A DNA stretch of 38,889 nt from CAYLSO01 sp964386525 (GTDB taxonomy: Bacteria; Eisenbacteria; RBG-16-71-46; DASYSL01): contig CAYLSO010000267.1 of NCBI GenBank assembly GCA_964386525.1, forward strand, positions 1 through 38,889. The letters run 5' to 3'. The notes beneath the pieces were generated by a model. It did no database searches. It had not been told where the DNA came from and saw only the letters and a program-made list of their open reading frames with translations. Positions 1 through 9,234 of this stretch are shown in pieces. Both the position numbers and the translations under genes were made by a program. Within the stretch, counting starts at the first letter, position 1, and the number at the start of each line of letters is the position of its first letter.

Positions 1-40
1 CGGGGTCTCGGGCGGAACCGGGGGCTGGGATTCCATGGCT

Positions 41-493
41 CTAGGCCTCCTCTCCCAGGAGTGCGGCCACCGCCTGCCGGCGGTAGCCGAAGATGCGCTC
101 GATCTGGCGGCGGACGAGGGGGTGCGCCAGCTCGCCGAGCGGCGCCAGCGGCAGCGCGTAGCGCACCTCGTCGGCGACGGTGGTGACGCCGTCCTCCTCG
201 CGGAAGGAGTGGGTGTGGATCCACGTCCGGTACGGGCCGGCGAGCTGCTCGTCGACGAACTCGTCCGGCGGGCGCCAGCGCGAGATCCGCGTGCGCCAGC
301 GGAAGGGGACCGGCCCGAGGCGCAGCCGGTAGTCGATGAGCGCCCCCTCGCCGATGGCGATGGGCAGCGGCGTGAGGATGCGGAACTCCAGCTCGGGGGG
401 CGTGATGCGCTGCAGGTTCGCCGCGTCGCCGAAGAAGGCGAACACCCGCTCGCGCGGCAGCCGCAGCCGCATGGAGGTGGCGAAGACGTGCAT
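41..493 (-). CDS. SRPBCC family protein (polyketide cyclase/START-like fold)
   Basis: This 150-residue soluble protein starts MHVFATSMRL. It has the SRPBCC pattern: an early P-x-E-x-V/A-F-x-F segment (LPRERVFAFFGDAANLQRITPPELEF), a central WRTRISRW strand, and a C-terminal amphipathic helix (HPLVRRQIERIFGYRRQAVAALL). The family forms a helix-grip cavity for hydrophobic ligands; related stand-alone proteins are often annotated as ligand-binding or cell-division-inhibitor-like, and no catalytic role can be assigned. The ATG at 493 was chosen because the homologous domain begins there and the open frame upstream is low-complexity Arg/Gly sequence. It is divergent from the acpS operon and shares its 185-bp upstream region. 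The family call is fairly secure; the ligand is unknown. Confidence 0.8.
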   Translation of the reverse strand: MHVFATSMRLRLPRERVFAFFGDAANLQRITPPELEFRILTPLPIAIGEGALIDYRLRLGPVPFRWRTRISRWRPPDEFVDEQLAGPYRTWIHTHSFREEDGVTTVADEVRYALPLAPLGELAHPLVRRQIERIFGYRRQAVAALLGEEA

Positions 494-582
494 GGGAGAC
501 GGAAGATAGCACATCCGGCGGGCGGCGGGCCGGGTGGCCGAGCCGCCGCCCCGGGCGGAGCCCCGCCGGCCCCTCCCGCCCC

Positions 583-612
583 TTGACCGGCCGCGCGGCC
601 GCTCCCTAGACT
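583..612 (+). promoter_or_regulatory. Candidate sigma-70 promoter for the acpS operon
   Basis: TTGACC (583-588), an 18-bp spacer and TAGACT (607-612) lie about 66 bp upstream of the acpS start, in the divergent gap 494-678. Four to five of six bases match in each box. The spacer begins with a perfect 12-bp palindrome, GGCCGCGCGGCC (589-600), which could be an operator. Such palindromes also arise by chance in DNA this GC-rich. Confidence 0.4.
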
Positions 613-678
613 CCGCCCGACTCGTCCGCCCGCCGCGTCCGTCCGGCCCGTCGCGCACGCCGTTCCCGACCAGCGCCC

Positions 679-1164
679 ATGATCCGAGGCATCGGCATCG
701 ACATCGCGCAGGTTTCCCGCATGGAAGAGGCCGTGAAGCGTCACGGCCCGCGCTTCCTCAAGCGGCTGTTCACCGAGACCGAGCAGGCCTACTGCGAGCG
801 CCATCGCGACCCGGGGCGCCACTACGCCGCCCGCTTCGCCGCCAAGGAGGCGACGATGAAGGCGCTGGGCACCGGCTGGAACAGCGCCGTGTCGTGGAAG
901 TCGATCGAGGTGGTGAACCTGCCGAGCGGGGAGCCGACGCTGCGGCTGTCGGGAGCGACGCTCGAGATCGCCCGCCGCATCGGAGCGGCCACCGCCTTCG
1001 TCACCCTGAGCCACGACGCCGGCCTGGCGGCGGCGTGCGTGGTGCTCGAGGGGCCCGACTCCGGCGAGGGCGCGGCGCGCGGCACGCCGGTGGAGGGCGT
1101 GGCCCTGCCGCCGCCCGCCGGCCCGGTAGCCCCCGCTCCCGAGGATGGGACCGGTGGCGCCTAG
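679..1164 (+). CDS. acpS: Holo-[acyl-carrier-protein] synthase
   Basis: AcpS transfers 4'-phosphopantetheine from CoA to the conserved serine of acyl carrier protein, a Mg-dependent step needed for fatty-acid synthesis. The N-terminal GIGIDIAQVSRMEEA carries the metal-binding Asp (D8), and RFAAKEATMKALGTG carries the conserved Glu (E57) and Lys. These are the two signature motifs of AcpS-type phosphopantetheinyl transferases. The core ends near residue 125, the usual family length of about 120-130. The remaining 35 residues are a Gly/Pro/Ala-rich tail that runs into the next gene, overlapping it by 20 bp. No clear Shine-Dalgarno precedes the ATG, but it is the only start that keeps the conserved N-terminus intact. 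It is the first gene of an operon with carboxylase and mutase genes. Confidence 0.93.
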   Translation: MIRGIGIDIAQVSRMEEAVKRHGPRFLKRLFTETEQAYCERHRDPGRHYAARFAAKEATMKALGTGWNSAVSWKSIEVVNLPSGEPTLRLSGATLEIARRIGAATAFVTLSHDAGLAAACVVLEGPDSGEGAARGTPVEGVALPPPAGPVAPAPEDGTGGA

Positions 1165-2656
1165 CGGCTTCCGCCGCGTCCTGGTCGCCAACCGTGGCGA
1201 GATCGCGGTGCGCGTGCTGCGCACGCTGCGCGAGATGGATCTCACCTCGATCGCCGTGTACTCCGACGCCGACCGCACCGCCTTGCACGTCCTGCACGCC
1301 GACGAGGCGTACGCGCTGGGACCGGCGCCGGCCGCCGAGTCGTACCTGCACGGCGAGCGGTTGCTGGCCGTGGCGCGCCGATCGCGCGCCGAGGCCATCC
1401 ACCCCGGCTACGGCTTCCTCTCCGAGAACGCCGAGTTCGCCGTCGCCTGCCAGCGCGCCGGCCTGGTCTTCATCGGGCCGTCGCCCGCGTCGATCCGGCA
1501 GATGGGCAACAAGCTGGCGGCTCGCGAGCTGGCGCGCGCCGCCGGGGCGCCGCTCATCCCCGGCAGCCCCGGCCCGGTGGCCACCCTCGACGAGGCTCGG
1601 GCCGAAGCGCAGCGCATCGGCTACCCGGTGCTGCTCAAGGCGGCGGCCGGCGGCGGCGGCAAGGGCATGCGGGTGGTCGCGGACGCCGCCGCGCTCGCCG
1701 GCGCCTTCGAGCTCACGCGCGGCGAGGCGCGTGCCGCCTTCGGCGACGACCAGGTCTACCTCGAGCGCTGCCTCGAGCGCCCGCGCCACGTCGAAGCCCA
1801 GATCCTCGCCGACGCGCACGGGCGCGTGCTCTGCCTCGGCGAGCGCGAGTGCTCGGTGCAGCGCCGCCACCAGAAGGTCCTCGAGGAGACCCCCTCCCCC
1901 GCCCTCACCCCGGCCACCCGCGCCGCCCTCGGCGAAGCGGCGTGCGCCATCGCGCGGGCGGCGGGCTACGTCAGCGCCGGCACCGTCGAGTTCATCGTGG
2001 ACGCGCGCGGGACCTTCTACTTCCTCGAGATGAACACGCGCCTGCAGGTTGAGCACCCGATCACCGAGATGGTGACCGGCGTCGACCTGGTGGCCGAGCA
2101 GGTGCGCGTGGCGCGCGGCGAGGCGCTGGCCCTGCGCGAGAGCGCTATCGCCCCGCGCGGCGCCGCCATCGAGTGCCGCGTCTACGCCGAGGATCCGGCG
2201 CACGGCTTCCTGCCGAGCACCGGCGCGGTGATGCGCCTGCGCTGGCCGTCCGGCCCCGGCGTGCGCATCGACGCCGGCGTCTACCGCGGCTACCAGGTGC
2301 CCGTCCACTACGACCCCATCCTCGCCAAGATCGTCGCCTGGGGGCAGGACCGCGAGCACGCCATCGCCCGCATGAGCCGGGCTCTCGACGAGACGGTGAT
2401 CACCGGCGTGCGCACCAACGTCGGCCTGCACCGCTGGATCCTGCGGCACGCGGCCTTCCGCTCGGGGGCCTACGACACCGGCTTCCTCGAGCGGCACTTC
2501 ACGCCGGCCGCTCTCGAGGGCGACGTCGAGAGCGAGCGCATCGCGCTGTTGGCCGCCTCGCTGCACCAGTGGCAGAAGAGCCGGGCGACCGCGCTGCCGC
2601 GGCCGCGCGGCGGGCAGTGGCGCTGGGAGCGCGGCGCCGAGGACGGGTCGCGATGA
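1145..2656 (+). CDS. accC: Biotin carboxylase subunit (acetyl/propionyl-CoA carboxylase type)
   Basis: Catalyses ATP- and bicarbonate-dependent carboxylation of biotin on its carrier protein. At 503 residues it shows the full biotin carboxylase order: N-terminal Rossmann-like domain (VLVANRGEIAVRVLRTLRE, residues 12-30), ATP-grasp with the glycine-rich loop KAAAGGGGKGMR (about 163-174), the active-site motif EMNTRLQVEH (about 295-304), and a C-terminal domain (ECRVYAEDP, VHYDPILAK). Acetyl-CoA AccC is usually about 450 residues. The extra C-terminal 40-50 residues resemble those of propionyl-CoA or methylcrotonyl-CoA carboxylase alpha chains. Its stop overlaps the biotin carrier start (ATGA), and it sits with methylmalonyl-CoA mutase and epimerase, so propionyl-CoA is the likelier substrate. 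No carboxyltransferase subunit is present in the window. Confidence 0.92.
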   Translation: MGPVAPSGFRRVLVANRGEIAVRVLRTLREMDLTSIAVYSDADRTALHVLHADEAYALGPAPAAESYLHGERLLAVARRSRAEAIHPGYGFLSENAEFAVACQRAGLVFIGPSPASIRQMGNKLAARELARAAGAPLIPGSPGPVATLDEARAEAQRIGYPVLLKAAAGGGGKGMRVVADAAALAGAFELTRGEARAAFGDDQVYLERCLERPRHVEAQILADAHGRVLCLGERECSVQRRHQKVLEETPSPALTPATRAALGEAACAIARAAGYVSAGTVEFIVDARGTFYFLEMNTRLQVEHPITEMVTGVDLVAEQVRVARGEALALRESAIAPRGAAIECRVYAEDPAHGFLPSTGAVMRLRWPSGPGVRIDAGVYRGYQVPVHYDPILAKIVAWGQDREHAIARMSRALDETVITGVRTNVGLHRWILRHAAFRSGAYDTGFLERHFTPAALEGDVESERIALLAASLHQWQKSRATALPRPRGGQWRWERGAEDGSR

Positions 2657-3185
2657 AGTTCTGGGCGCTGATGGGCGAGGGCGCGCGGCGCCACGAGATC
2701 CACGTCGAGGTGCAGATGGAGGGCGGCCGCCTGGTGCTCGACACCGGCGCCGAGCGCATCGCGGCCGACGTCGTGCCGCTGCCCGACGGCGAGTCCTACT
2801 CGCTCCTGGTGGACGGGCGCTCCTACGAGGTGGCGGTCGAGGAGGACGGTGCGACGCTGCGCGTGCGCCTCGGCGGGCGCACCTTCCGCGCCGCGGTGCG
2901 CAGCCCCCTGGAGAAGGTCCTGCGCGAGGTGCTGCCCGCCGCCGGGGCGGCGGGCAGCGTGCTCGCCGCCCCCATGCCCGGCCTGGTCGTGGCGCTCAAG
3001 GTGGCGGTCGGCGACGCGGTGAGCGCCGGCCAGGCGCTCCTGGTCATGGAGGCGATGAAGATGCAGAACGAGCTGTCGGCCGAGGTGGACGGCGTGGTGC
3101 GCGCCGTGCACGCGGAGCTCGGCAGGAGCGTCGAGGCGGGGCAGCCGCTGGTGACGCTCGGGCCGGCGGAGGAGGAGGCCACACC

Positions 3186-3189
<4 letters not shown>
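2653..3189 (+). CDS. Biotin carboxyl carrier protein (BT-like domain plus biotinyl domain)
   Basis: This 178-residue protein carries the biotin that shuttles carboxyl groups from the biotin carboxylase to a carboxyltransferase. The C-terminal biotinyl/lipoyl domain spans about residues 100-172, with the canonical EAMKMQNE motif; K136 is the predicted biotinylated lysine. The N-terminal 90 residues (EIHVEVQMEGG, YSLLVDGRSYEVAVEEDG) are beta-rich. They resemble the segment joining biotin carboxylase and carrier in propionyl-CoA carboxylase alpha, so this gene and accC look like a split PccA. It overlaps accC at 2653-2656 and the mutase gene at 3186-3189, both by ATGA, indicating translational coupling and equimolar production. 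Confidence 0.88.
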
Positions 3190-4820
<1,631 letters not shown>

Positions 4821-4858
4821 TCCGGCGGGCGCCGGCCGCGCCCGCGCGAGGAGACACC

Positions 4859-5308
4859 GTGCACACCGAGTCCCACCGCCCCACCGGCCTGGCCCACGTC
4901 TCGCTTGCCGTGGCCGACGCGGAGAAGACGGCAGCGCGATACCAGGCGATCCTCGGCGCCGTCGTGCGCTCGCGCGAGACGCTGGCTGAGCGCGGCTTGC
5001 TGGTCGTCTTCCTCGACGTGGCGGGCGTGCCCCTCGAGCTGATGCAGCCGCTGGACCCCGGGGACGAGTCGAACCCCGTCGCCCGCTTCCTCAGGAAGCA
5101 CGGCGAGGGCATCCACCACCTGGCCTTCGCGGTGCCCGACGCCGCCGCCGCGGTGGCGCACGCCCGCGCCGCCGGCGCCGAGCTGGTGGACCCCGAGCCG
5201 CGCCCGGGCGCCCATGGAACGCGCATCGCGTTCCTGCACCCGCGTTCCACCGCGGGAGCGCTCGTCGAGTTCGTGGAGGGGGATGATCCGCACCGGCAGG
5301 AGGGCTGA
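4859..5308 (+). CDS. mce: Methylmalonyl-CoA epimerase
   Basis: Converts (S)- to (R)-methylmalonyl-CoA, linking propionyl-CoA carboxylase to the mutase. This 149-residue glyoxalase/VOC-fold protein has two beta-alpha-beta-beta-beta halves. Likely metal ligands lie in LAHVSLAV (His), LELMQPL, GEGIHHLAFAV (His) and ALVEFVE (Glu), matching the family's His/Gln/His/Glu set in order. The start is GTG at 4859, preceded by GCGAGGAG about 6 bases upstream; no ATG fits the conserved N-terminus. It follows the mutase by 38 bp in the same operon. The neighbouring gene and the family motifs make this assignment strong, even though many VOC proteins are hard to separate by sequence alone. Confidence 0.9.
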   Translation: MHTESHRPTGLAHVSLAVADAEKTAARYQAILGAVVRSRETLAERGLLVVFLDVAGVPLELMQPLDPGDESNPVARFLRKHGEGIHHLAFAVPDAAAAVAHARAAGAELVDPEPRPGAHGTRIAFLHPRSTAGALVEFVEGDDPHRQEG

Positions 5309-6386
5309 GGCGTTGTCCTGGCCGCGCGAGCTGGCCATCGCCGCGCTGCGGCCGCGGCCGCCGCGCGGGGCGCTCTGCCCCGCCGAGCTCGACGGCGTGC
5401 GCCGGCTGCTGGTGGTGCGCGCCCACGACCAGCTCGGCGATTTCCTGCTCGCCACCCCGGCGCTGGCCGCCCTGCGCGGGCGCTTCGCCGCGGCGCGCAT
5501 CACGCTCGTGGTGAACCGCTTCCTCGCGCCGCTGGCGCTCCACCATCCCGACGCCGACCGCGTGCTGATCGCGCCGTGGGGGCGCGGGGCGGGCGGGCCC
5601 GCCGGTGCGCCGCCGTTCTGGCCGGCGCTGCGTGCGGCGCCCTACGACCTGGCGGTGGTGCTCAACACGGTGAGCCACTCGCTCACGAGCGACGCCGTCG
5701 CACGCCTGGCGGGAGCGCGCCGCGTGGCGGGGCCGACCTCGCCGCCGCTCAAGGACGCGCCCGGCGCGCCGCTCTACGACTGGGCGTACGAGCCGGCGGC
5801 GCCGGCCGGCCCCCACCAGATGGACCGCGCGCTGGCGGCGGTCGCCCCGCTCGGCTGCCCCGAGGTACCGCGCGCCTACCGCTTCGCCTTGGCAGCCGAG
5901 GAGGCCGAGCACGGGGCGCGGGCGCGCGCCGCCCTGCCTCCGGGACCGGTCGTCGCCGTGCACCTCGGCACCAAGGACCCGGCCAAGCGCTACCCGACGG
6001 CCCTGTGGATCGCAGCGGCCGACCTCGTCGCCGAGCGCCTCGGCGCGCACCTGGCGTTGCTCGACGCGCCCGACGCGCGGGCGGCCGGCGCCGAGCTGGC
6101 CCGCGGCCTGCGCGCCGCGCGCACCCCGCTGCCCCCGATGACGCTGCGCGACACGGCGGCGTTCCTGGCCCGCGCCGACCTGCTGCTCTGCCACGATTCC
6201 GCGCTGCTGCATCTGGCGGCCGCCGTGGGCACGCCCACGGTCTCGATCCACGGGCGCGGCGACGCGGCGCAGTGGAAGCCGCCGGGCGGGCGCCACGTGG
6301 CGCTCCAGGCGCCGGATCTCCGGCCGGGGAGCGTGCCGCCCGCGCGCTTCGCCGAGGCTGCCGTCGCGGCCCGGAGCGCGGCGTGA
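5283..6386 (+). CDS. Glycosyltransferase family 9 (heptosyltransferase-like)
   Basis: This 367-residue GT-B protein resembles ADP-heptose:LPS heptosyltransferases. The N-terminal Rossmann half shows RRLLVVRAHDQLGDFLLATPALAALRGRFPAA-type sequence (near residues 38-70), and the C-terminal half has VVAVHLGTKDPAKRYP and the nucleotide-sugar motif LLLCHDSALLHLAAAVGTPTVSIHGRGDAAQWKPPG. GT9 enzymes act at the inner membrane in lipopolysaccharide core assembly, so this supports a diderm cell; the exact sugar cannot be read from sequence. The start is uncertain: ATG 5283 follows GTGGAGGGGG and overlaps the epimerase by 26 bp, and TTG 5313 is possible. Its stop overlaps the next start (GTGA). Confidence 0.85.
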   Translation: MIRTGRRAEALSWPRELAIAALRPRPPRGALCPAELDGVRRLLVVRAHDQLGDFLLATPALAALRGRFAAARITLVVNRFLAPLALHHPDADRVLIAPWGRGAGGPAGAPPFWPALRAAPYDLAVVLNTVSHSLTSDAVARLAGARRVAGPTSPPLKDAPGAPLYDWAYEPAAPAGPHQMDRALAAVAPLGCPEVPRAYRFALAAEEAEHGARARAALPPGPVVAVHLGTKDPAKRYPTALWIAAADLVAERLGAHLALLDAPDARAAGAELARGLRAARTPLPPMTLRDTAAFLARADLLLCHDSALLHLAAAVGTPTVSIHGRGDAAQWKPPGGRHVALQAPDLRPGSVPPARFAEAAVAARSAA

Positions 6387-7288
6387 GAGGCGAGCGCGGC
6401 GCACTGCTCTTCATGGTCGGCGTGGTGGTCATCTGGGGTGTCAACGTCAGCGTCATGAAGGCGGCGGTGAGCGAGCTGTCGCCCCTGGCCTTCAACGCCC
6501 TGCGCTTCCCGCTGGGAGCCACCGCGCTGGCGCTCTTCGTGTGGCGGCTCGAGCCGCGCCCGTGGCCCGGGCCCGGCGAGTGGCGTGAGCTGTTCCTGCT
6601 CGGCCTCGTGGCGCACCCGATCTACCAGGTCTGCTTCGCCAACGGGCTGGCGCTGACCGCGGCGAGCCACACCGCGGTGCTGGTCTCCACCACGCCCATC
6701 TTCGTGGCCCTGGCCGACCACTTCCTCGGCCACGAGCACCTCCCCCGTCAGGCGTGGGTGGGCATCCTGCTCTCGGTGGCGGGGGTTCTCCTGCTCGTGA
6801 TGGCGCGCGGCGGCGCGGGCGAGACGCCGTCGCTCTTCGGCGACGCGCTCGTCTTGCTGGGCAGCATGTTGTGGACCATCTACGTGATCCGCTCGCGCGC
6901 CCTGCTGCGGCGGCGCTCGCCGCTGTGGGTCACGGCCTGGGCGCTCTTCCTCGGCACGCCGTTCGTGGTCTTGATGGGTCTGCCGGCGCTGGCCCGCACC
7001 GATTTCTCCCGCCTCACGGTGGCGGCCTGGGGCGGCGGCGTCTACGCCGGGCTCTTCGCGCTGGCCACCGCCTATTCGTGGTGGGCGGTGGGCCTGCAGC
7101 GCCTGGGGGCTTCGCGCACGGCCATCTTCTCCAACTTGATCCCGGTGGTGGCCCTGGCGGTGGCGTGGCTGTGGCTGGGCGAGCGTCTGCCGGCGCTGGC
7201 GTGGGCGGGCGTGGCCACCGTGCTCGCCGGCGTCTGGCTCACCTCGATCAGCCGGCGCGCGGTGAGCGGCGCGGCGCAGCCGGATTAG
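6383..7288 (+). CDS. EamA/DMT-superfamily transporter
   Basis: A 301-residue inner-membrane protein with about ten hydrophobic segments arranged as two EamA repeats. The first begins LLFMVGVVVIWGVNVSVMKAAV and the second begins SLFGDALVLLGSMLWTIYVIRSRALL. The last segment ends AGVATVLAGVWLTSI, as in RhaT/YdcZ-like metabolite exporters. The substrate is unknown. The GTG start at 6383 overlaps the GT9 stop by four bases, so the gene is translationally coupled and is the last of the acpS operon. The 129-bp gap that follows carries a 7-bp-stem inverted repeat (GCCCGGG at about 7305 and CCCGGGC at about 7326) that may help terminate transcription. Confidence 0.88.
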   Translation: MRGERGALLFMVGVVVIWGVNVSVMKAAVSELSPLAFNALRFPLGATALALFVWRLEPRPWPGPGEWRELFLLGLVAHPIYQVCFANGLALTAASHTAVLVSTTPIFVALADHFLGHEHLPRQAWVGILLSVAGVLLLVMARGGAGETPSLFGDALVLLGSMLWTIYVIRSRALLRRRSPLWVTAWALFLGTPFVVLMGLPALARTDFSRLTVAAWGGGVYAGLFALATAYSWWAVGLQRLGASRTAIFSNLIPVVALAVAWLWLGERLPALAWAGVATVLAGVWLTSISRRAVSGAAQPD

Positions 7289-7417
7289 ATGCCGACTTCC
7301 CGGCGCCCGGGTTCTTCGCTTGACGCCCGGGCCGCCACCTGTTTTCGTGCGCGACAAGGCAGTCCGGCTTTGCCCGTCTCGCGTTCTTCCGCAGCCCACC
7401 GTCCCAGGAGGCCGCTG

Positions 7418-9220
7418 ATGACCCGATCCTCTCCGCCCAGGCGGCTCGTGTGGGCCGCCCTCGCCGCCGTCTTAGTGATCGCGCCGCCGGCCGGCGCCCT
7501 GGCCGCCAAGACCGCGATCACCAAGACGGCCGTCACGCCGGCCTCGCCCAAGCTGCCGGTCGAGGAGCACTTCCTCGCCAACGGCATGAAGCTGGTGCTC
7601 ATCCCCCAGCCCGTCACGCCCACCGTCTCCGGCGCCTGGGTGGCGCACGTCGGCTCGGCCAACGAGCGGCCCGGCATCACCGGCATCTCGCACCTCTTCG
7701 AGCACATGATGTTCAAGGGCACGCACAAGATCGGCACGCGCGACTACGCCAAGGACGTGGCGCTCATCGAGGAGCAGGAGCGCCTCCGGGACGAGATGCG
7801 CGCCGAGCTGTCCAAGATGCGGGCCGCGCAGCGGCGCGGCGAGCTCGAGGACATCAGCAAGCCGGAGGCCAAGACGGCGCGCTACCGGGAGCTGGAGGCC
7901 CGCTTCGACTCCCTGGTCGCCGCCCAGCGCGCCAACATGGTCAAGAACGAGTTCAACCTCGTTCTGCAGAACAACGGCGCCACGATGATCAACGCCTTCA
8001 CCAACGAGGACATGACGGTCTACTTCGAGACCGTCCCGGCCAACAAGCTCGAGCTGTGGTTCTGGATGGAGTCCGACCGGCTCGCCAACCGCGTCTTCCG
8101 CGAGTTCTACTCGGAGCGCGACGTGGTCTACGAGGAGCGCCGCCGCTCCTACGAGTCCACCCCCACCGGCCAGTTCGAGGTCTCCTTCGACGCCGTCTTC
8201 TGGGATTCGAGCCCCTACCAGTGGCCGGTGATCGGCTGGCCGAGCGACGTGGCCGCGATCTCCAAGGCGCAGGCCGACGAGTACTACTCGCTCTACTACG
8301 CGCCGCAGAACCTGACCGCCGTCCTGGTCGGCGACTTCGAGCCCAGGCAGGCGCTGGCGCTGGCCGAGAAGTACCTCGGCGCCATCCCGCGCGGGCCCCA
8401 GCCGGCCCCCGAGATGATCACCGCCGAGACCAAGCCGCTGGCCGAGAAGCGTTTCTACGCCGAGGCCGAGACCAACCCGGCGGTGTGGGTGCGCTGGCAC
8501 ACGCCGGCGGCCGTCCACTCCGACACGCCGGTGCTCGAGGTCATCTCGGAGCTGCTCAACGGCCCCACCGGCCGCCTGCAGAAGAACCTGGTGATGGGCG
8601 GCGGCATCGCCACCAGCGCCGGGGCGCGCTCCGAGCCGCGCAAGTACGAGGGCCAGTTCCAGGCCCAGGCCGAGTGCAAGGAAGGCCACACGCCCGACGA
8701 GGTGGAGAAGGCCCTGCACGCCGAGATCGAGAAGCTGCAGAAGGAGCCGGTGGGCGCCGAGGAGATGCAGAAGGTGAAGAACCGCTACCTGGCCTCGGCC
8801 TACCGCCAGATCGGCTCCAACATGCAGCTGCTGCTGCGCTACGCCGTCGCCGAGGGGCTGGCCACCTGGCGCGACGCCGACCGCCTCGACGAGGCGGTGC
8901 AGGCGGTGACCCCGGCCGACGTGCAGCGCGTCGCCCAGAAGTACTTCCAGAAGGAGAACCGGGCCGTCGCCGTGTGGACCCGCAAGGGTGGCAGCGAGCC
9001 CGAGGACCCGGCGCTCGCCGCTCTGCCGCCCGAGGCCAAGAGCATGGCCAAGGGCATGGTGGCGCGCATCGAGGCCACCGACGACCCGGCGCAGCTCACG
9101 CGCATGCTCGAGGGCATGGACCGGATGGCCGGCCAGATGCCGCCGGAGATGAAACCGGCGCTCGATTACATCAAGGGCAAGGCGCAGGCGAAGCTCACCC
9201 AGCTCCAGGGCTCCAAGTGA
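7418..9220 (+). CDS. M16 family zinc metallopeptidase, catalytically competent subunit
   Basis: This 600-residue exported peptidase has an N-terminal signal peptide (MTRSSPPRRLVWAALAAVLVIAPPAGALAA). Its inverted zinc motif is HLFEH (residues 92-96), with the distal ligand Glu in WMESDRL (E218). The H96-E218 distance of about 122 residues exceeds the usual ~75, because a charged, probably coiled-coil insert (about residues 112-178, EEQERLRDEMRAELSKM) is present. The C-terminal half is the usual inactive M16 domain. ATG 7418 follows AGGAGG and begins the signal peptide. The next gene, 14 bp downstream, is an M16 protein without the zinc motif. The pair thus resembles the active/inactive heterodimers of bacterial M16B peptidases, which degrade peptides in the periplasm. 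Confidence 0.92.
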   Translation: MTRSSPPRRLVWAALAAVLVIAPPAGALAAKTAITKTAVTPASPKLPVEEHFLANGMKLVLIPQPVTPTVSGAWVAHVGSANERPGITGISHLFEHMMFKGTHKIGTRDYAKDVALIEEQERLRDEMRAELSKMRAAQRRGELEDISKPEAKTARYRELEARFDSLVAAQRANMVKNEFNLVLQNNGATMINAFTNEDMTVYFETVPANKLELWFWMESDRLANRVFREFYSERDVVYEERRRSYESTPTGQFEVSFDAVFWDSSPYQWPVIGWPSDVAAISKAQADEYYSLYYAPQNLTAVLVGDFEPRQALALAEKYLGAIPRGPQPAPEMITAETKPLAEKRFYAEAETNPAVWVRWHTPAAVHSDTPVLEVISELLNGPTGRLQKNLVMGGGIATSAGARSEPRKYEGQFQAQAECKEGHTPDEVEKALHAEIEKLQKEPVGAEEMQKVKNRYLASAYRQIGSNMQLLLRYAVAEGLATWRDADRLDEAVQAVTPADVQRVAQKYFQKENRAVAVWTRKGGSEPEDPALAALPPEAKSMAKGMVARIEATDDPAQLTRMLEGMDRMAGQMPPEMKPALDYIKGKAQAKLTQLQGSK

Positions 9221-9234
9221 CCGGAGGGACGACG

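Noticed and set aside
7285..7417. TTGACG at 7320 as the promoter of the M16 pair
   Set aside because: The best -10 at 17 bp is TTTCGT, only three of six matches. The same bases form the loop of an inverted repeat that is as easily a weak terminator, so no promoter was called.
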